DNA of 64,000 bases from Streptomyces xinghaiensis S187 (GCF_000220705.2 NZ_CP023202.1:3596001-3660000), one strand, 5' to 3'. Positions 24,496 through 33,678 are shown, numbered from the stretch's first letter. Program-made: numbers and translations. Notes: a model not told the origin generated them from the sequence alone.

Positions 24496-25101
24496 GTGAC
24501 TCCGGTGTTCCGTGCACGGCTCGCGTCGGGACTGCTGGCAGCCGCGGTGCTCGTCCCCGCGCCTCTCGTCCTCCTGCACGACCGCCTCTCCGGCGACGCG
24601 GAGCCGCGGGCCGCGTCCTCCCCCACCGCCCGGCGCGACGGCGAGACCGCCGCGGGACGGCGGGCGGCCGAGGGGCGCACCCGGCCCGGCCGGAACACGC
24701 CCCCGCCCCGCCCCGGCCGTCCCGGGCACCCACCGCCCGGTGGCGCGGCCCCCTGGTTCCCGCCCGCGGAGGACCACGGCGCGGCGGCGGAGGGGCGGCG
24801 CCCGGACCTCCCGTACGGGTACCGGTACGAGGACGAGGTGTATCCGTACGGCCCGCGCCCGTACGAGTGGAGCCCCGACCGGCCGGGCCCGCCGGAGAAG
24901 GGGCCGGACGGCTCCACGGAAACGGGCGGCACCGGCGGCGCCACGGACGCCGGCCCGGGCTCCGGTCGGGACTCCGGTACGGGCGCTCCCGCCGCCGCGC
25001 CGACCGGCCGCCCGGCGATGCGGGTGCTGCCGCTGGGCACCGGCCTGGTGCTGGTCGGTCTGGGGCTCGGCTTCATCGGCCTCCGACTGCGCCGCGGCTG
25101 A
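24496..25101 (+). CDS. Hypothetical Pro/Gly-rich cell-surface protein
   Basis: A 201-aa protein I cannot assign to a family. It begins with a signal-like hydrophobic stretch (LASGLLAAAVLVPAPLVLLH, about residues 8-28). A long Pro/Arg/Gly-rich, disordered-looking middle contains Tyr-Pro motifs (YGYRYEDEVYPYGPRPYEW). It ends in one membrane helix (LPLGTGLVLVGLGLGFIGL) and an Arg-rich tail. This layout suggests a wall-spanning protein held by its C-terminal helix. It has no LPxTG. The GTG start is chosen because it precedes the signal segment directly. Confidence 0.65.
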   Translation: MTPVFRARLASGLLAAAVLVPAPLVLLHDRLSGDAEPRAASSPTARRDGETAAGRRAAEGRTRPGRNTPPPRPGRPGHPPPGGAAPWFPPAEDHGAAAEGRRPDLPYGYRYEDEVYPYGPRPYEWSPDRPGPPEKGPDGSTETGGTGGATDAGPGSGRDSGTGAPAAAPTGRPAMRVLPLGTGLVLVGLGLGFIGLRLRRG

Positions 25102-25265
25102 GCCCGCTCCCCGTCCGTCCCCGCGCGGCGCCCGCGCGGTCCGCCCGGCGCCCGCGCCGCCTCTCCGCGCCCCCGCCCGATCCGGTACCCCTCCGCGCCG
25201 CTGTGAGGATCGTCTCCCCGGGCCCCTGTCCGTCCGGCCCGCGCCGTGTGCGCGAGAATGGCCGC

Positions 25266-25838
25266 ATGGAGAAGCCGAGTAATGAACGGTCGCAGGAGAG
25301 CTCCCATGTCCTGGTCGTGGGGCCGGACGGAATGGCTCTCGGAAAGGCCGCCGGCGCCGGCGAGGAGGAGCAGGGCGAGTCCCGCGAGACCCCGCTGACG
25401 GAAATGGTCGAACAGCCCGCCAAGGTCATGCGCATCGGCAGCATGATCAAGCAACTGCTGGAAGAGGTCCGGGCGGCTCCTCTCGACGAGGCGAGCCGGG
25501 TGCGGCTCAAGGAGATCCACGCGAGCTCCGTCAAGGAGCTGGAGGACGGACTGGCCCCGGAGCTGGTGGAGGAACTGGAGCGGCTCTCGCTGCCGTTCAC
25601 CGACGACGCGGTGCCCACCGAGGCCGAGCTGCGCATCGCGCAGGCCCAGCTGGTCGGCTGGCTGGAGGGCCTCTTCCACGGCATCCAGACCGCGCTCTTC
25701 GCCCAGCAGATGGCCGCCCGCGCCCAGCTGGAGCAGATGCGCCGCGCGCTGCCCCCGGGCGTCCAGCTGCCGGACCAGGAGATCGAGGAGGAGGGCGGCC
25801 GTCCCGGCGGCGGCGCCCGCTCCGGCCCGTATCTCTGA
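25266..25838 (+). CDS. bpa: Bacterial proteasome activator Bpa/PafE
   Basis: A 190-aa homologue of the ATP-independent 20S proteasome activator of actinobacteria. The conserved helical core (PAKVMRIGSMIKQLLEEVRA, then EIHASSVKELEDGLAPELVE and AQLVGWLEGLFHGIQTALFA) is intact. The C-terminus ends in GPYL, which corresponds to the GQYL-type tail that docks into the proteasome alpha-ring. Bpa forms a dodecameric ring that feeds unfolded proteins, including the HspR repressor in mycobacteria, to the proteasome. The N-terminal 45 residues are acidic and poorly structured. It stands alone, convergent with a Ser/Thr kinase gene. Confidence 0.92.
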   Translation: MEKPSNERSQESSHVLVVGPDGMALGKAAGAGEEEQGESRETPLTEMVEQPAKVMRIGSMIKQLLEEVRAAPLDEASRVRLKEIHASSVKELEDGLAPELVEELERLSLPFTDDAVPTEAELRIAQAQLVGWLEGLFHGIQTALFAQQMAARAQLEQMRRALPPGVQLPDQEIEEEGGRPGGGARSGPYL

Positions 25839-25925
25839 CCGGCCGGAACGCCCCGTGGACGGTTCGAGGACGGTCCGCGGGGCCTCTCGCGGGATTCCCG
25901 TCGCGTCCCGGGTCGCGCAGGCAAC

Positions 25926-25982
25926 GGCCGGGGACCGGCACACACGGCGTGTGACGCGCGCCGTACGTGCCGGTCCCCGGCC
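25926..25982. terminator. Strong hairpin between bpa and the PASTA kinase gene
   Basis: Perfect 16-bp arms, GGCCGGGGACCGGCAC (25926-25941) and its complement (25967-25982), lie between two convergent stops. The 25-nt loop has further self-complementarity (CACACGGCGTGTG). A bidirectional terminator is likely. Confidence 0.75.
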
Positions 25983-25995
25983 CCGTGTTCCCCGC

Positions 25996-27708
25996 CTACT
26001 CGGGCTTGCCCGTGGCGACGGTCAGCGTGATCGTGTCCTTGTCCGGGTCGAACGGCTCGCCCTTGCGGGGGATCTGCTCCAGGACGGCGTTCTTCCCCCA
26101 GATGGAGGAGTCCTCGTACTCCAGGTCGTTGTACTTCCAGCCCGCCTGGTTCATGCAGTCCTTCACCGACGCGATGTGGCGGAAGCGCAGATCCGGCATG
26201 GACACCGCATCCTTGTCGTCGTAGTGCTCGTACGCGTCCGTGCACTTCTCCGGGTCGATCGTCCGGCTCTTGTCCTCCGCGATCTCCTTGGCCGGCGCGG
26301 CGTCGCCGCCCTCGCCGTCACCCGTCTCGCCGCCCGTGGGGGACGGGTCCGCGGACTCGCCGGTTCCGGGGCCGGCCTGCTTCCCGTCGTCGTCGCCGTT
26401 GTTGAGGACGAGAGCCGTGATCAGACCACCGAGGGCCAGCAGGACCACCACGACGGCGCCCACGACCACCGGCATGCTGCTGTTCCTGCCGCCGCCCGTG
26501 CCGCTGCCGCCGGCCGGCGGCGAGAGGTTGTACGGGGCCGGGCCGGAGGGGCCGTAGGGGGAGGGCGCCGGATAGCCCTGCTGCCCCATCGGATAGCTGG
26601 GCGGCGGCGGAGTGGACGGGCCGAAGCCGCCCGGGCCCGCGAGGCCCGGGACGGGCGGCTGCTGGTACGGCGTCTGCACGCCCTGCACGCCCTGCACGCC
26701 CTGCCCGGGCAGGGCGGGGTTCTGCTGGTCCAGCGGCGGGAAGACCGCCGAACCCACCCCCGCGCCGCTGGCCCGCGCCCCCGCCCCGTCGACGATCGCC
26801 GGGGCGGCGCCGGTCCGCGCCGCGGACGCCACCCGCTCGCACTCCTGGCGCATCGCCTCCGCCGTCGGGAAGCGCTCGTTCGGGTTCTTCTTCAGCGCCC
26901 GGGCGATGAGCGCGTCCACCGCCGGCGGCAGGGAGCGGTTGACGGCCGACGGGACGGGCGGCTCCTCCTGCACATGCGCGTAGGCGATGGCCAGCGGGGA
27001 GTCCGCGTCGAACGGCAACTGCCCGGTGAGCAGTTCGAAGAGGAGGATGCCGACGGAGTAGAGGTCGGAGCGGGCGTCGACACCGCGCCCCAGCGCCTGC
27101 TCCGGCGAGAGGTACTGGGGGGTGCCGACGACCATGCCGGTCTGCGTCATCGACGTCACGCCGGACTGCATGGCCCGCGCGATGCCGAAGTCCATGACCT
27201 TGACCACGTCGCGCCTGTTCATCATGACGTTGCCCGGCTTGATGTCCCGGTGGACCAGGCCCATCTCATGGCTGACCTCGAGGGCCGCCAGCACATCGCC
27301 CGCGATCTTCAGGGCCTTCTCGGCGGGCATCGCGCCGTACCGGGCGATGTCCTCGTCGAGCACGGAGCGCAGCGGGCGGCCCTCCACGTACTCCATGACG
27401 ATGTACGGCATCTTGCCGCCGCCCTCGGCGTCGGAGAGGGCGTCCTCGCCGGTGTCGAAGACGGAGACGATGTTGGTGTGGGAGAGTTTGGCGACCGACT
27501 GCGCCTCGCGCCGGAAGCGCTCGCGGAACGCCTCCTCGCGGCCCAGCTCGGTGTGGAGGACCTTGATGGCCACCTGCCGGTCCAGCACGGTGTCGTACGC
27601 CAGGTGCACGGAGGCCATGCCGCCCGCGCCGAGCAGGTCACGCAGCTGGTACCGCCCGCCCGCGACCGACCGCCCCCGGTAGCGGCCCTGCCCGCCGTCG
27701 TCGCTCAT
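25996..27708 (-). CDS. Transmembrane Ser/Thr protein kinase with one PASTA-like domain
   Basis: A 570-aa Hanks-type kinase. The catalytic domain spans residues about 18-280: Gly loop LLGAGGMASV, Lys in QVAIKVL, HRDIKPGN catalytic loop, DFGIAR, and an activation loop rich in Thr (SMTQTGMVVGTPQYLSPEQA). A Pro/Gly-rich juxtamembrane stretch with GVQGVQGVQ repeats leads to one transmembrane helix (MPVVVGAVVVVLLALGGLI). The outer part has an acidic linker and a single degenerate PASTA domain (MNQAGWKYNDLEYEDSSIWG to TLTVATGKPE), shorter than multi-PASTA PknB. ATG 27708 has GGGGGAG eight bases upstream. It is divergent from a second kinase. Confidence 0.93.
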   Translation of the reverse strand: MSDDGGQGRYRGRSVAGGRYQLRDLLGAGGMASVHLAYDTVLDRQVAIKVLHTELGREEAFRERFRREAQSVAKLSHTNIVSVFDTGEDALSDAEGGGKMPYIVMEYVEGRPLRSVLDEDIARYGAMPAEKALKIAGDVLAALEVSHEMGLVHRDIKPGNVMMNRRDVVKVMDFGIARAMQSGVTSMTQTGMVVGTPQYLSPEQALGRGVDARSDLYSVGILLFELLTGQLPFDADSPLAIAYAHVQEEPPVPSAVNRSLPPAVDALIARALKKNPNERFPTAEAMRQECERVASAARTGAAPAIVDGAGARASGAGVGSAVFPPLDQQNPALPGQGVQGVQGVQTPYQQPPVPGLAGPGGFGPSTPPPPSYPMGQQGYPAPSPYGPSGPAPYNLSPPAGGSGTGGGRNSSMPVVVGAVVVVLLALGGLITALVLNNGDDDGKQAGPGTGESADPSPTGGETGDGEGGDAAPAKEIAEDKSRTIDPEKCTDAYEHYDDKDAVSMPDLRFRHIASVKDCMNQAGWKYNDLEYEDSSIWGKNAVLEQIPRKGEPFDPDKDTITLTVATGKPE

Positions 27709-28066
27709 GTGACTGACTCCCCCTGTGCGGACGGCCGGGCCGATCGTCCTGGCCGGCTGCTCGAACAACCTTGATTCCGGCCAAGTCTGCCGCAGGGGTC
27801 GGCCACGTCCAAGCCGGGTGCCCGTTCCGTGACCGGATGGGCGAGAAGAGTTCGAGAAGCGTTACAGCATCACCATGGACGGGGGGCGGATTTGCCTCCG
27901 TGCGCCCCCGGCGGTTTGGATGGTCTGTCCACCGGGGAACGGCGCGCCGCGCGGAGGCTGTAGCGTGCCTACCGGAAGACCCCTGGGTCCCCGAGCCGGC
28001 GGCGGGGGATTCGGTGAGGGGATCCCGGACCGCGTACAGCGGACAGACTGACTACGGCGAGGACTG
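27709..28066. promoter_or_regulatory. Divergent promoter region between two Ser/Thr kinase genes
   Basis: The 358 bp hold no convincing coding frame. The part near 27770-27860 is relatively AT-rich for this chromosome (CTTGATTCCGG, GCGTTACAGCATCACC). It must carry both kinase promoters, but I could not define a clear hexamer pair or a symmetric operator. Confidence 0.5.
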
Positions 28067-29683
28067 ATGGCACAGACGCGCTCCGGGGGCCCGTCCGAAT
28101 CCGAACCGGCGAACGGCGGCAACGGCAACGGCGGCTCCGGTGACTCCCCCGAGCTGTGGGGCGACGGCGGACTGGTGGGGGACGGGCGCTACCGCCTGAC
28201 CCACCGGCTCGGCCGCGGCGGCATGGCGGAGGTCTTCGCCGCCGAGGACGTCCGGCTCGGCCGCACGGTCGCGGTGAAGCTTCTGCGCTCCGATCTCGCC
28301 GAGGACCCGGTCTCCAAAGCCCGCTTCACGCGCGAGGCCCAGTCGGTGGCGGGGCTGAACCACCACGCGGTGGTCGCGGTCTACGACTCCGGCGAGGACG
28401 TGATCGGCGGCAGCACCGTCCCCTACATCGTCATGGAGCTCGTCGAGGGCCGGACGATCCGGGATCTGCTGATCGAGTCCGACGCGCCGCCGCCGGACCA
28501 GGCGCTGATCATCGTCTCCGGGGTGCTGGAGGCGCTGGCGTACAGCCACCACCACGGCATCGTGCACCGCGACATCAAGCCCGCGAACGTGATCATCACC
28601 AACACGGGCGCGGTCAAGGTCATGGACTTCGGCATCGCCCGCGCGCTGCACGGCGCGCAGTCCACGATGACCCAGACCGGCATGGTCATGGGCACCCCGC
28701 AGTACCTCTCGCCGGAACAGGCCCTCGGCAAGACCGTGGACACCCGCTCCGACCTGTACGCCACCGGCTGCCTGCTCTACGAACTGCTCGCGCACCGCCC
28801 GCCGTTCACCGGCGAGAGCCCGCTGTCGGTGGTCTACCAGCACGTCCAGGACATGCCGGTGCCGCCCTCCCGGGTGTCGGGCGCGGTGCCGCCGGAGCTG
28901 GACGGGCTGGTGATGCGGTCGCTGGCCAAGGACCCGGACGACCGGTTCCAGACCGCCGAGGAGATGCGCGGGCTGGCGCAGTACGCCCTGCAGATGCTGA
29001 CCGAGCACGGCGGCCACACCGGCGCCTGGGACACCGGCACGGTCGCCATGGCGGGCGCGGCCCCCGCGGCCGGTACGACCGCCATGATGCCGGCGGGCGG
29101 CGGCGACACCTCGCAGATCCCGGCCCCGCTGCTGGGCCCCCCGCGGGGCGACGACGGCGGCTTCGACGGCACCCGGCACGACGGCGGCCGGGGCGGCTCC
29201 GGCCGGGGCCGCGGCCCGCTGCTGCTGGTGGCGGCGCTGGCGCTGATCGCCGTCACCGTCGGGATCATCTTCGCGCTCGACAGGCGCGACGAGGGCCGGG
29301 AGCCGGACCAGAAGCCCTCGCCGACGGTCTCCCAGACCCAGGACAAGGAGACCTCCCCGTCGCCGGAGGACGAGGCCACCCAGGACACGGAGACGGACCC
29401 CGGGACCGGCGGGCAGAACGAGGACTACACGCCCGAACAGCCGAGCGGCGAGTACACCCCGTCCCAGGACCCGACCGGCGGCGAGACGACCCCCACCACT
29501 CCGAGCCAGCCGCCGCCGTCGACCCCGTCCCAGAGCACCCCGAGCGGTCCGGGCAGCGACCCGGGCGAAACCGGTGAACCGGGCGGTGATCCGGGCGGTG
29601 ATCCGGGCGGTGCCGGCGGCGATCCGGGCGGCGCCGGCGGTGGCGACGCGGGAGCGGTCGACGGAGGGGGCGCCGGAGACTGA
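28067..29683 (+). CDS. Transmembrane Ser/Thr protein kinase with disordered outer tail
   Basis: A 538-aa Hanks-type kinase. Motifs are complete: RLGRGGMAEVFAAED (Gly loop), VAVKLLR (Lys), HRDIKPANVI, DFGIARAL and the activation loop STMTQTGMVMGTPQYLSP. After a Gly-rich linker a single membrane helix (LLLVAALALIAVTVGIIFAL, about residues 386-405) leads to an extracellular tail of about 130 residues rich in Pro, Ser, Thr, Glu and Gly. The tail ends in GGDPGGDPGG repeats. No PASTA or other sensor fold is visible outside, unlike the divergent kinase, so the two probably sense different signals. Confidence 0.92.
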   Translation: MAQTRSGGPSESEPANGGNGNGGSGDSPELWGDGGLVGDGRYRLTHRLGRGGMAEVFAAEDVRLGRTVAVKLLRSDLAEDPVSKARFTREAQSVAGLNHHAVVAVYDSGEDVIGGSTVPYIVMELVEGRTIRDLLIESDAPPPDQALIIVSGVLEALAYSHHHGIVHRDIKPANVIITNTGAVKVMDFGIARALHGAQSTMTQTGMVMGTPQYLSPEQALGKTVDTRSDLYATGCLLYELLAHRPPFTGESPLSVVYQHVQDMPVPPSRVSGAVPPELDGLVMRSLAKDPDDRFQTAEEMRGLAQYALQMLTEHGGHTGAWDTGTVAMAGAAPAAGTTAMMPAGGGDTSQIPAPLLGPPRGDDGGFDGTRHDGGRGGSGRGRGPLLLVAALALIAVTVGIIFALDRRDEGREPDQKPSPTVSQTQDKETSPSPEDEATQDTETDPGTGGQNEDYTPEQPSGEYTPSQDPTGGETTPTTPSQPPPSTPSQSTPSGPGSDPGETGEPGGDPGGDPGGAGGDPGGAGGGDAGAVDGGGAGD

Positions 29684-29736
29684 CCGGCCCGGGCCCCTCC
29701 CTCCCTTGTCCGCCCCACCGCAGTGCATGTCTACGA

Positions 29737-29777
29737 CCCCCGTCCGCACCGGACCATACGCCGGGTGCGGACGGGGG
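29737..29777. terminator. Hairpin between kinase and phosphotransferase genes
   Basis: The 14-bp arms CCCCCGTCCGCACC (29737-29750, last base of the C-run included) and GGTGCGGACGGGGG (29764-29777) are perfect complements with a 13-nt loop. The hairpin lies between convergent stop codons and probably ends transcription from both sides. Confidence 0.78.
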
Positions 29778-29841
29778 CCTTCGCCGTCGCGGGCCGTCGC
29801 GCCCGGCCCCGGGGCGCCCGCTGCCGTCCCGCCCCGGGCCC

Positions 29842-31101
29842 TCAGGCCGTGAACGCGTCCCGCACCGCGTCGTAGTGCTCGGTCCACCACACGGCCAGGG
29901 CCGCCGCCGCCGGGAACTGGGCGTCGGCGCGCGGGTCGCGCAGTTCGTAGCGCCAGCGCAGCATCCAGAAGTCGTTCAGCCGTTCCCACCACACCCGGTG
30001 AACGGCCGCGGCCAGTTCGGCCGGGTCCGCCCCGGAGGCCCGCCGGTAGCCGCGCGCGTAGGAGCGGACCCCGGGCAGCGCGAGGGGTCCGCGGGGGCGG
30101 ACGAAGAAGATGGCCGCGGCCCGGACGGCCTCCTCGGCGCGCGGCTGGACGCTCAGCCGGTCCCAGTCGACGATCGCCGCCGGTTCGGTACCCCGGTAGA
30201 GGAGGTTCAGGGGGTGGAAGTCGCCGTGCACCCAGCCCGCGGCGGGTTCGGCGCCGGGGCGCGGGCGGCGGTGGGCGTGGCGGCGGAGCAGGGCGCGCCG
30301 TTCGGTGAGCCGGTGCTCGGCGAGTTCGTCGAAGGCGTCGCGCTGCGGCCGGCGGCGGGCGCGTGCCAGGAGCTCGTCGATCAGCGCGTAGGTGTCGGCG
30401 GGTTCGGCGCTGGCCAGGGCGGGCGGGCTGGTGGGCGAGGCGGGGCGGCGGGGGCCGGGTAAGCGGAGGCGGTCGCCCGGCCCGGTGCCGCCCGGCCCCG
30501 GAGCGGACGCCGGCGCGGGCGGCATGATCCGCTCCAGCGCGGTGTGCACCCGGCCGAGGAGTTCGCCGAGCCGGCCGCACTCGGCGCGGGTGAGCTGGGA
30601 TCCGTAGCGGTGCCGGCCGTCGATCCAGGGGTGCAGGGCGAAGCAGCGGCCGCCGGTGACGGCGACGGTGGAGCCGGCGGTGTCGGCCAGCGGCGGGACG
30701 ACGGGGAGGCCGAGGGCGGCGAGCCGGGCGGTCGCGCGGTGCTGGCGGGCGATGGCGGGGCTGTCGCCGTCGAGATGGTGTTTGAGGAAGAAGCGGCCGC
30801 GGGTGGTGGTCAGGGCGTAGCCGCGGTTGAGCAGGCCGTGCGTCACCCGTTCGCAGGAGAGCGGCTCGCCGAGGGCGTAGCGGCGCGCCAGGACGGTCAG
30901 CGCGTCCGTGCCGGGGGCGTCCGTACCGGGGGTGTCCGTGCAGGGCCCGCCGGGGTTGCCGGTGTTGTCCGGCCCGTCGGTCCGGGAAGGGCCGGAGCCG
31001 CCGGGACCGGGGTCCGGCCGGTCCGGTGCGAGGGCCGTGGGCGGGGTGTCCGGGCCGGGGACGGGGTCCGGTGGAGCGGGGGCAACGGATGAGCGCGGCA
31101 C
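29842..31101 (-). CDS. Aminoglycoside/choline phosphotransferase-family protein
   Basis: A 419-aa kinase-like APH-fold protein. The catalytic signature WVHGDFHPLNLLYRG and the DFG-equivalent AAIVDWDRLS are present. The N-lobe Lys is in RFFLKHH, and HPWIDGRHRYGSQL follows. The family includes aminoglycoside, homoserine and choline kinases, so the substrate cannot be read from sequence; resistance should not be assumed. GTG 31101 gives a Pro-rich N-terminal tail of about 65 residues, so the true start may lie further in. Confidence 0.8.
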   Translation of the reverse strand: MPRSSVAPAPPDPVPGPDTPPTALAPDRPDPGPGGSGPSRTDGPDNTGNPGGPCTDTPGTDAPGTDALTVLARRYALGEPLSCERVTHGLLNRGYALTTTRGRFFLKHHLDGDSPAIARQHRATARLAALGLPVVPPLADTAGSTVAVTGGRCFALHPWIDGRHRYGSQLTRAECGRLGELLGRVHTALERIMPPAPASAPGPGGTGPGDRLRLPGPRRPASPTSPPALASAEPADTYALIDELLARARRRPQRDAFDELAEHRLTERRALLRRHAHRRPRPGAEPAAGWVHGDFHPLNLLYRGTEPAAIVDWDRLSVQPRAEEAVRAAAIFFVRPRGPLALPGVRSYARGYRRASGADPAELAAAVHRVWWERLNDFWMLRWRYELRDPRADAQFPAAAALAVWWTEHYDAVRDAFTA

Positions 31102-31504
31102 TCGTCAAATGTTAGATCACGCTGAGTGCTCGATCCGGAACCGGGGCCTCAACAAGACGGGCTCCCGCTCCGGCTTATCCCCGCGAACTCTTCCCGTGCT
31201 CTTGCCCCCCGGGTTAACGTGCCGTTGTCCCGGCTCCGCAGGGCTGTGACCAGTGGTCTTCCCCGGCTTTCCCGATTTACTTGGAAATCCAAGCAAAATC
31301 CCAGGTCAGAGGGGGTTTCGCAGGAATGCGGACCACTGGGTAACGTGCGTCCTGCGGCCAGAGCCGGGCGCCTGTCACGCCCGGTCCGCCGGCCGCACCC
31401 ACCCCGTGCGCCGTTTCGAATCGGGTGAGCCCCCCCTGCCGTCGGCAAGGGGACCTACTGGGCCACCGGCGACCCCGGGGGCCGGACAGACGGAGGAGCA
31501 CACC
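31102..31504. promoter_or_regulatory. Control region of the second bkd operon with inverted and direct repeats
   Basis: About 400 bp without a convincing gene. It contains CTTGGA-AA-TCCAAG (31280-31293), a 14-bp interrupted palindrome in an AT-richer patch. It also has GACCAGTGGTC (31248-31258), GACCACTGG (31331-31339), and a loose repeat GGGTTAACGTGC / GGGTAACGTGCG (31211 and 31338). GGAGGAG at 31491-31497 is the ribosome site for GTG 31505. The paired repeats suggest a regulator, possibly the Lrp-type BkdR, binding across the promoter. Confidence 0.55.
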
Positions 31505-32668
31505 GTGACCGTGGAGAGCACCGCGGGGCGCAAGCCACGCCGCACCACAGCGAAACGCGCCGGCGCCAAGAAGCCACCGGCACCGGCCGCCGCAGCCGGG
31601 CAGCCGGAGCTCGTACAGCTGCTGACCCCCGAGGGCAAGCGCGTCGAGCACCCCGAGTACTCCATCGACCTCGGCCCCGAGGAGCTGCGCGGGCTGTACC
31701 GGGACATGGTGCTGACCCGGCGCTTCGACGCCGAGGCCACCGCGCTCCAGCGCCAGGGCGAGCTGGGCCTGTGGGCCTCGCTGCTGGGCCAGGAGGCCGC
31801 GCAGATCGGCTCCGGCCGCGCGCTGCGGGACGACGACTACGTCTTCCCCACCTACCGCGAGCACGGTGTGGCCTGGTGCCGCGGCGTGGACCCGACCAAT
31901 CTGCTGGGCATGTTCCGCGGTGTGAACAACGGCGGCTGGGATCCGACGAGCAACAACTTCCACCTCTACACGATCGTCATCGGCTCGCAGGCGCTGCACG
32001 CCACCGGCTACGCCATGGGCGTGGCCAAGGACGGCGCCGACTCCGCCGTGATCGCCTACTTCGGCGACGGCGCGAGCAGCCAGGGCGACGTGGCCGAGGC
32101 GTTCACCTTCTCCGCGGTCTACAACGCCCCGGTGGTGTTCTTCTGCCAGAACAACCAGTGGGCCATCTCCGAGCCCACCGAGAAGCAGACCCGCGTCCCG
32201 CTCTACCAGCGCGCCCAGGGCTACGGCTTCCCCGGCGTCCGGGTCGACGGCAACGACGTCCTGGCCTGCCTCGCCGTCACCCGCTCCGCGCTGGAGCGCG
32301 CCCGCCGCGGCGAGGGCCCGACCCTCGTCGAGGCGTTCACCTACCGGATGGGCGCCCACACCACCTCCGACGACCCGACCAAGTACCGGCGGGACGAGGA
32401 GCGGGAGGCCTGGGAGGCCAAGGATCCGATCCAGCGGCTGCGCGCCTACCTGGAGGCCGAGGGCATCGCCGACGCGGCGTTCCTCGCCGGGCTGGACCAG
32501 GAGAGCGAGGAGCTGGGCCGCCACGTGCGCGACGCGATCCGGCTGATGCCGGACCCCGACACCATGGCGATCTTCGAGAACATCTACGCGGACGGCCACG
32601 CCCTGGTCGACGAGGAGCGTGCGCAGTTCGCCGCCTACCAGGCGTCCTTCGCCGAGGAGGGCAACTGA
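31505..32668 (+). CDS. bkdA: Branched-chain 2-oxoacid dehydrogenase E1 alpha (second bkd cluster)
   Basis: A 387-aa E1alpha subunit. It has a 35-residue basic/Ala-rich N-terminus, then the conserved LYRDMVLTRRFDAEATALQR. The ThDP motif is FGDGASSQGDVAEAFTFSAV followed by FFCQNNQWAIS. EAFTYRMGAHTTSDDPTKYR is the substrate-loop region. It resembles the first-cluster protein but is clearly diverged, consistent with an old duplication rather than a recent one. GTG 31505 with GGAGGAG seven bases ahead is preferred over longer frames running back into the promoter. Confidence 0.92.
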   Translation: MTVESTAGRKPRRTTAKRAGAKKPPAPAAAAGQPELVQLLTPEGKRVEHPEYSIDLGPEELRGLYRDMVLTRRFDAEATALQRQGELGLWASLLGQEAAQIGSGRALRDDDYVFPTYREHGVAWCRGVDPTNLLGMFRGVNNGGWDPTSNNFHLYTIVIGSQALHATGYAMGVAKDGADSAVIAYFGDGASSQGDVAEAFTFSAVYNAPVVFFCQNNQWAISEPTEKQTRVPLYQRAQGYGFPGVRVDGNDVLACLAVTRSALERARRGEGPTLVEAFTYRMGAHTTSDDPTKYRRDEEREAWEAKDPIQRLRAYLEAEGIADAAFLAGLDQESEELGRHVRDAIRLMPDPDTMAIFENIYADGHALVDEERAQFAAYQASFAEEGN

Positions 32669-32669
32669 C

Positions 32670-33659
32670 ATGGCTGCCGAGAAGACCGTGAAGCTCCCGA
32701 TCGCCAAGGCGATCAACGAGTCCCTCCGCAAGGCCATGGAGGACGACCCCAAGGTCCTGATCATGGGTGAGGACGTCGGCAAGCTCGGCGGCGTCTTCCG
32801 GGTCACCGACGGCCTGCAGAAGGACTTCGGCGAGGACCGGGTCATCGACACCCCGCTCGCCGAGTCCGGCATCGTCGGCACCGCCATCGGCATGGCGCTG
32901 CGCGGCTACCGCCCGGTGGTGGAGATCCAGTTCGACGGTTTCGTCTTCCCCGCGTACGACCAGATCGTCACCCAGCTCGCCAAGATGCACGCCCGGGCCC
33001 TCGGCAAGATCAAGCTGCCCGTCGTCATCCGCATCCCCTACGGCGGCGGCATCGGCGCGGTCGAGCACCACAGCGAGTCGCCCGAGGCGCTGTTCGCGCA
33101 CGTCGCGGGGCTCAAGTGCGTCTCCCCGTCCAACTCCGCGGACGCCTACTGGATGATGCAGCAGGCCATCCGGAGCGACGACCCGGTCATCTTCTTCGAG
33201 CCCAAGCGGCGCTACTGGGACAAGGGCGAGGTCGACACCGCCGCCGCCCCCGGCCCGCTGCACGAGGCCGTCACCGCCCGCGAGGGCACCGACCTCACCC
33301 TCGTCGCCTACGGCCCGATGGTGAAGGTCTGCCTGGAGGCGGCGGCCGCGGCGGCCGAGGAGGGCAAGTCGCTGGAGGTCCTGGACCTCCGCTCGATGTC
33401 CCCGATCGACTTCGACGCGATCCAGCGCTCGGTCGAGAAGACCCGGCGGCTGGTCGTCGTGCACGAGGCTCCGGTATTCCTGGGGACGGGATCGGAGATC
33501 GCCGCCCGGCTCACCGAGCGGTGCTTCTACCACCTGGAGGCCCCGGTGCTGCGTGTGGGCGGATACCACGCGCCGTACCCGCCGGCCAGGCTGGAGGAGG
33601 AGTATCTGCCCGGCCTGGACCGGGTGCTCGACTCCGTCGACCGCGCTCTGGCGTACTGA
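32670..33659 (+). CDS. bkdB: Branched-chain 2-oxoacid dehydrogenase E1 beta (second bkd cluster)
   Basis: A compact 329-aa E1beta of normal length: KLPIAKAINESLRKAMEDDP, GEDVGKLGGVFRVTDGL, IDTPLAESGIVGTAIGMAL, YGGGIGAVEHHSESPEALF and VVHEAPVFLGTGSEIAARL. Unlike the first-cluster copy it has no low-complexity N-terminal tail. It starts one base after the E1alpha stop (TGACATG) with GAGGAGGGC upstream. Confidence 0.93.
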   Translation: MAAEKTVKLPIAKAINESLRKAMEDDPKVLIMGEDVGKLGGVFRVTDGLQKDFGEDRVIDTPLAESGIVGTAIGMALRGYRPVVEIQFDGFVFPAYDQIVTQLAKMHARALGKIKLPVVIRIPYGGGIGAVEHHSESPEALFAHVAGLKCVSPSNSADAYWMMQQAIRSDDPVIFFEPKRRYWDKGEVDTAAAPGPLHEAVTAREGTDLTLVAYGPMVKVCLEAAAAAAEEGKSLEVLDLRSMSPIDFDAIQRSVEKTRRLVVVHEAPVFLGTGSEIAARLTERCFYHLEAPVLRVGGYHAPYPPARLEEEYLPGLDRVLDSVDRALAY

Positions 33660-33678
33660 AGGGACGGGGACAGTGACG

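Noticed and set aside
29842..31101. Aminoglycoside resistance gene
   Set aside because: The APH fold also covers choline, homoserine and other kinases. Nothing in sequence or context points to antibiotic modification.
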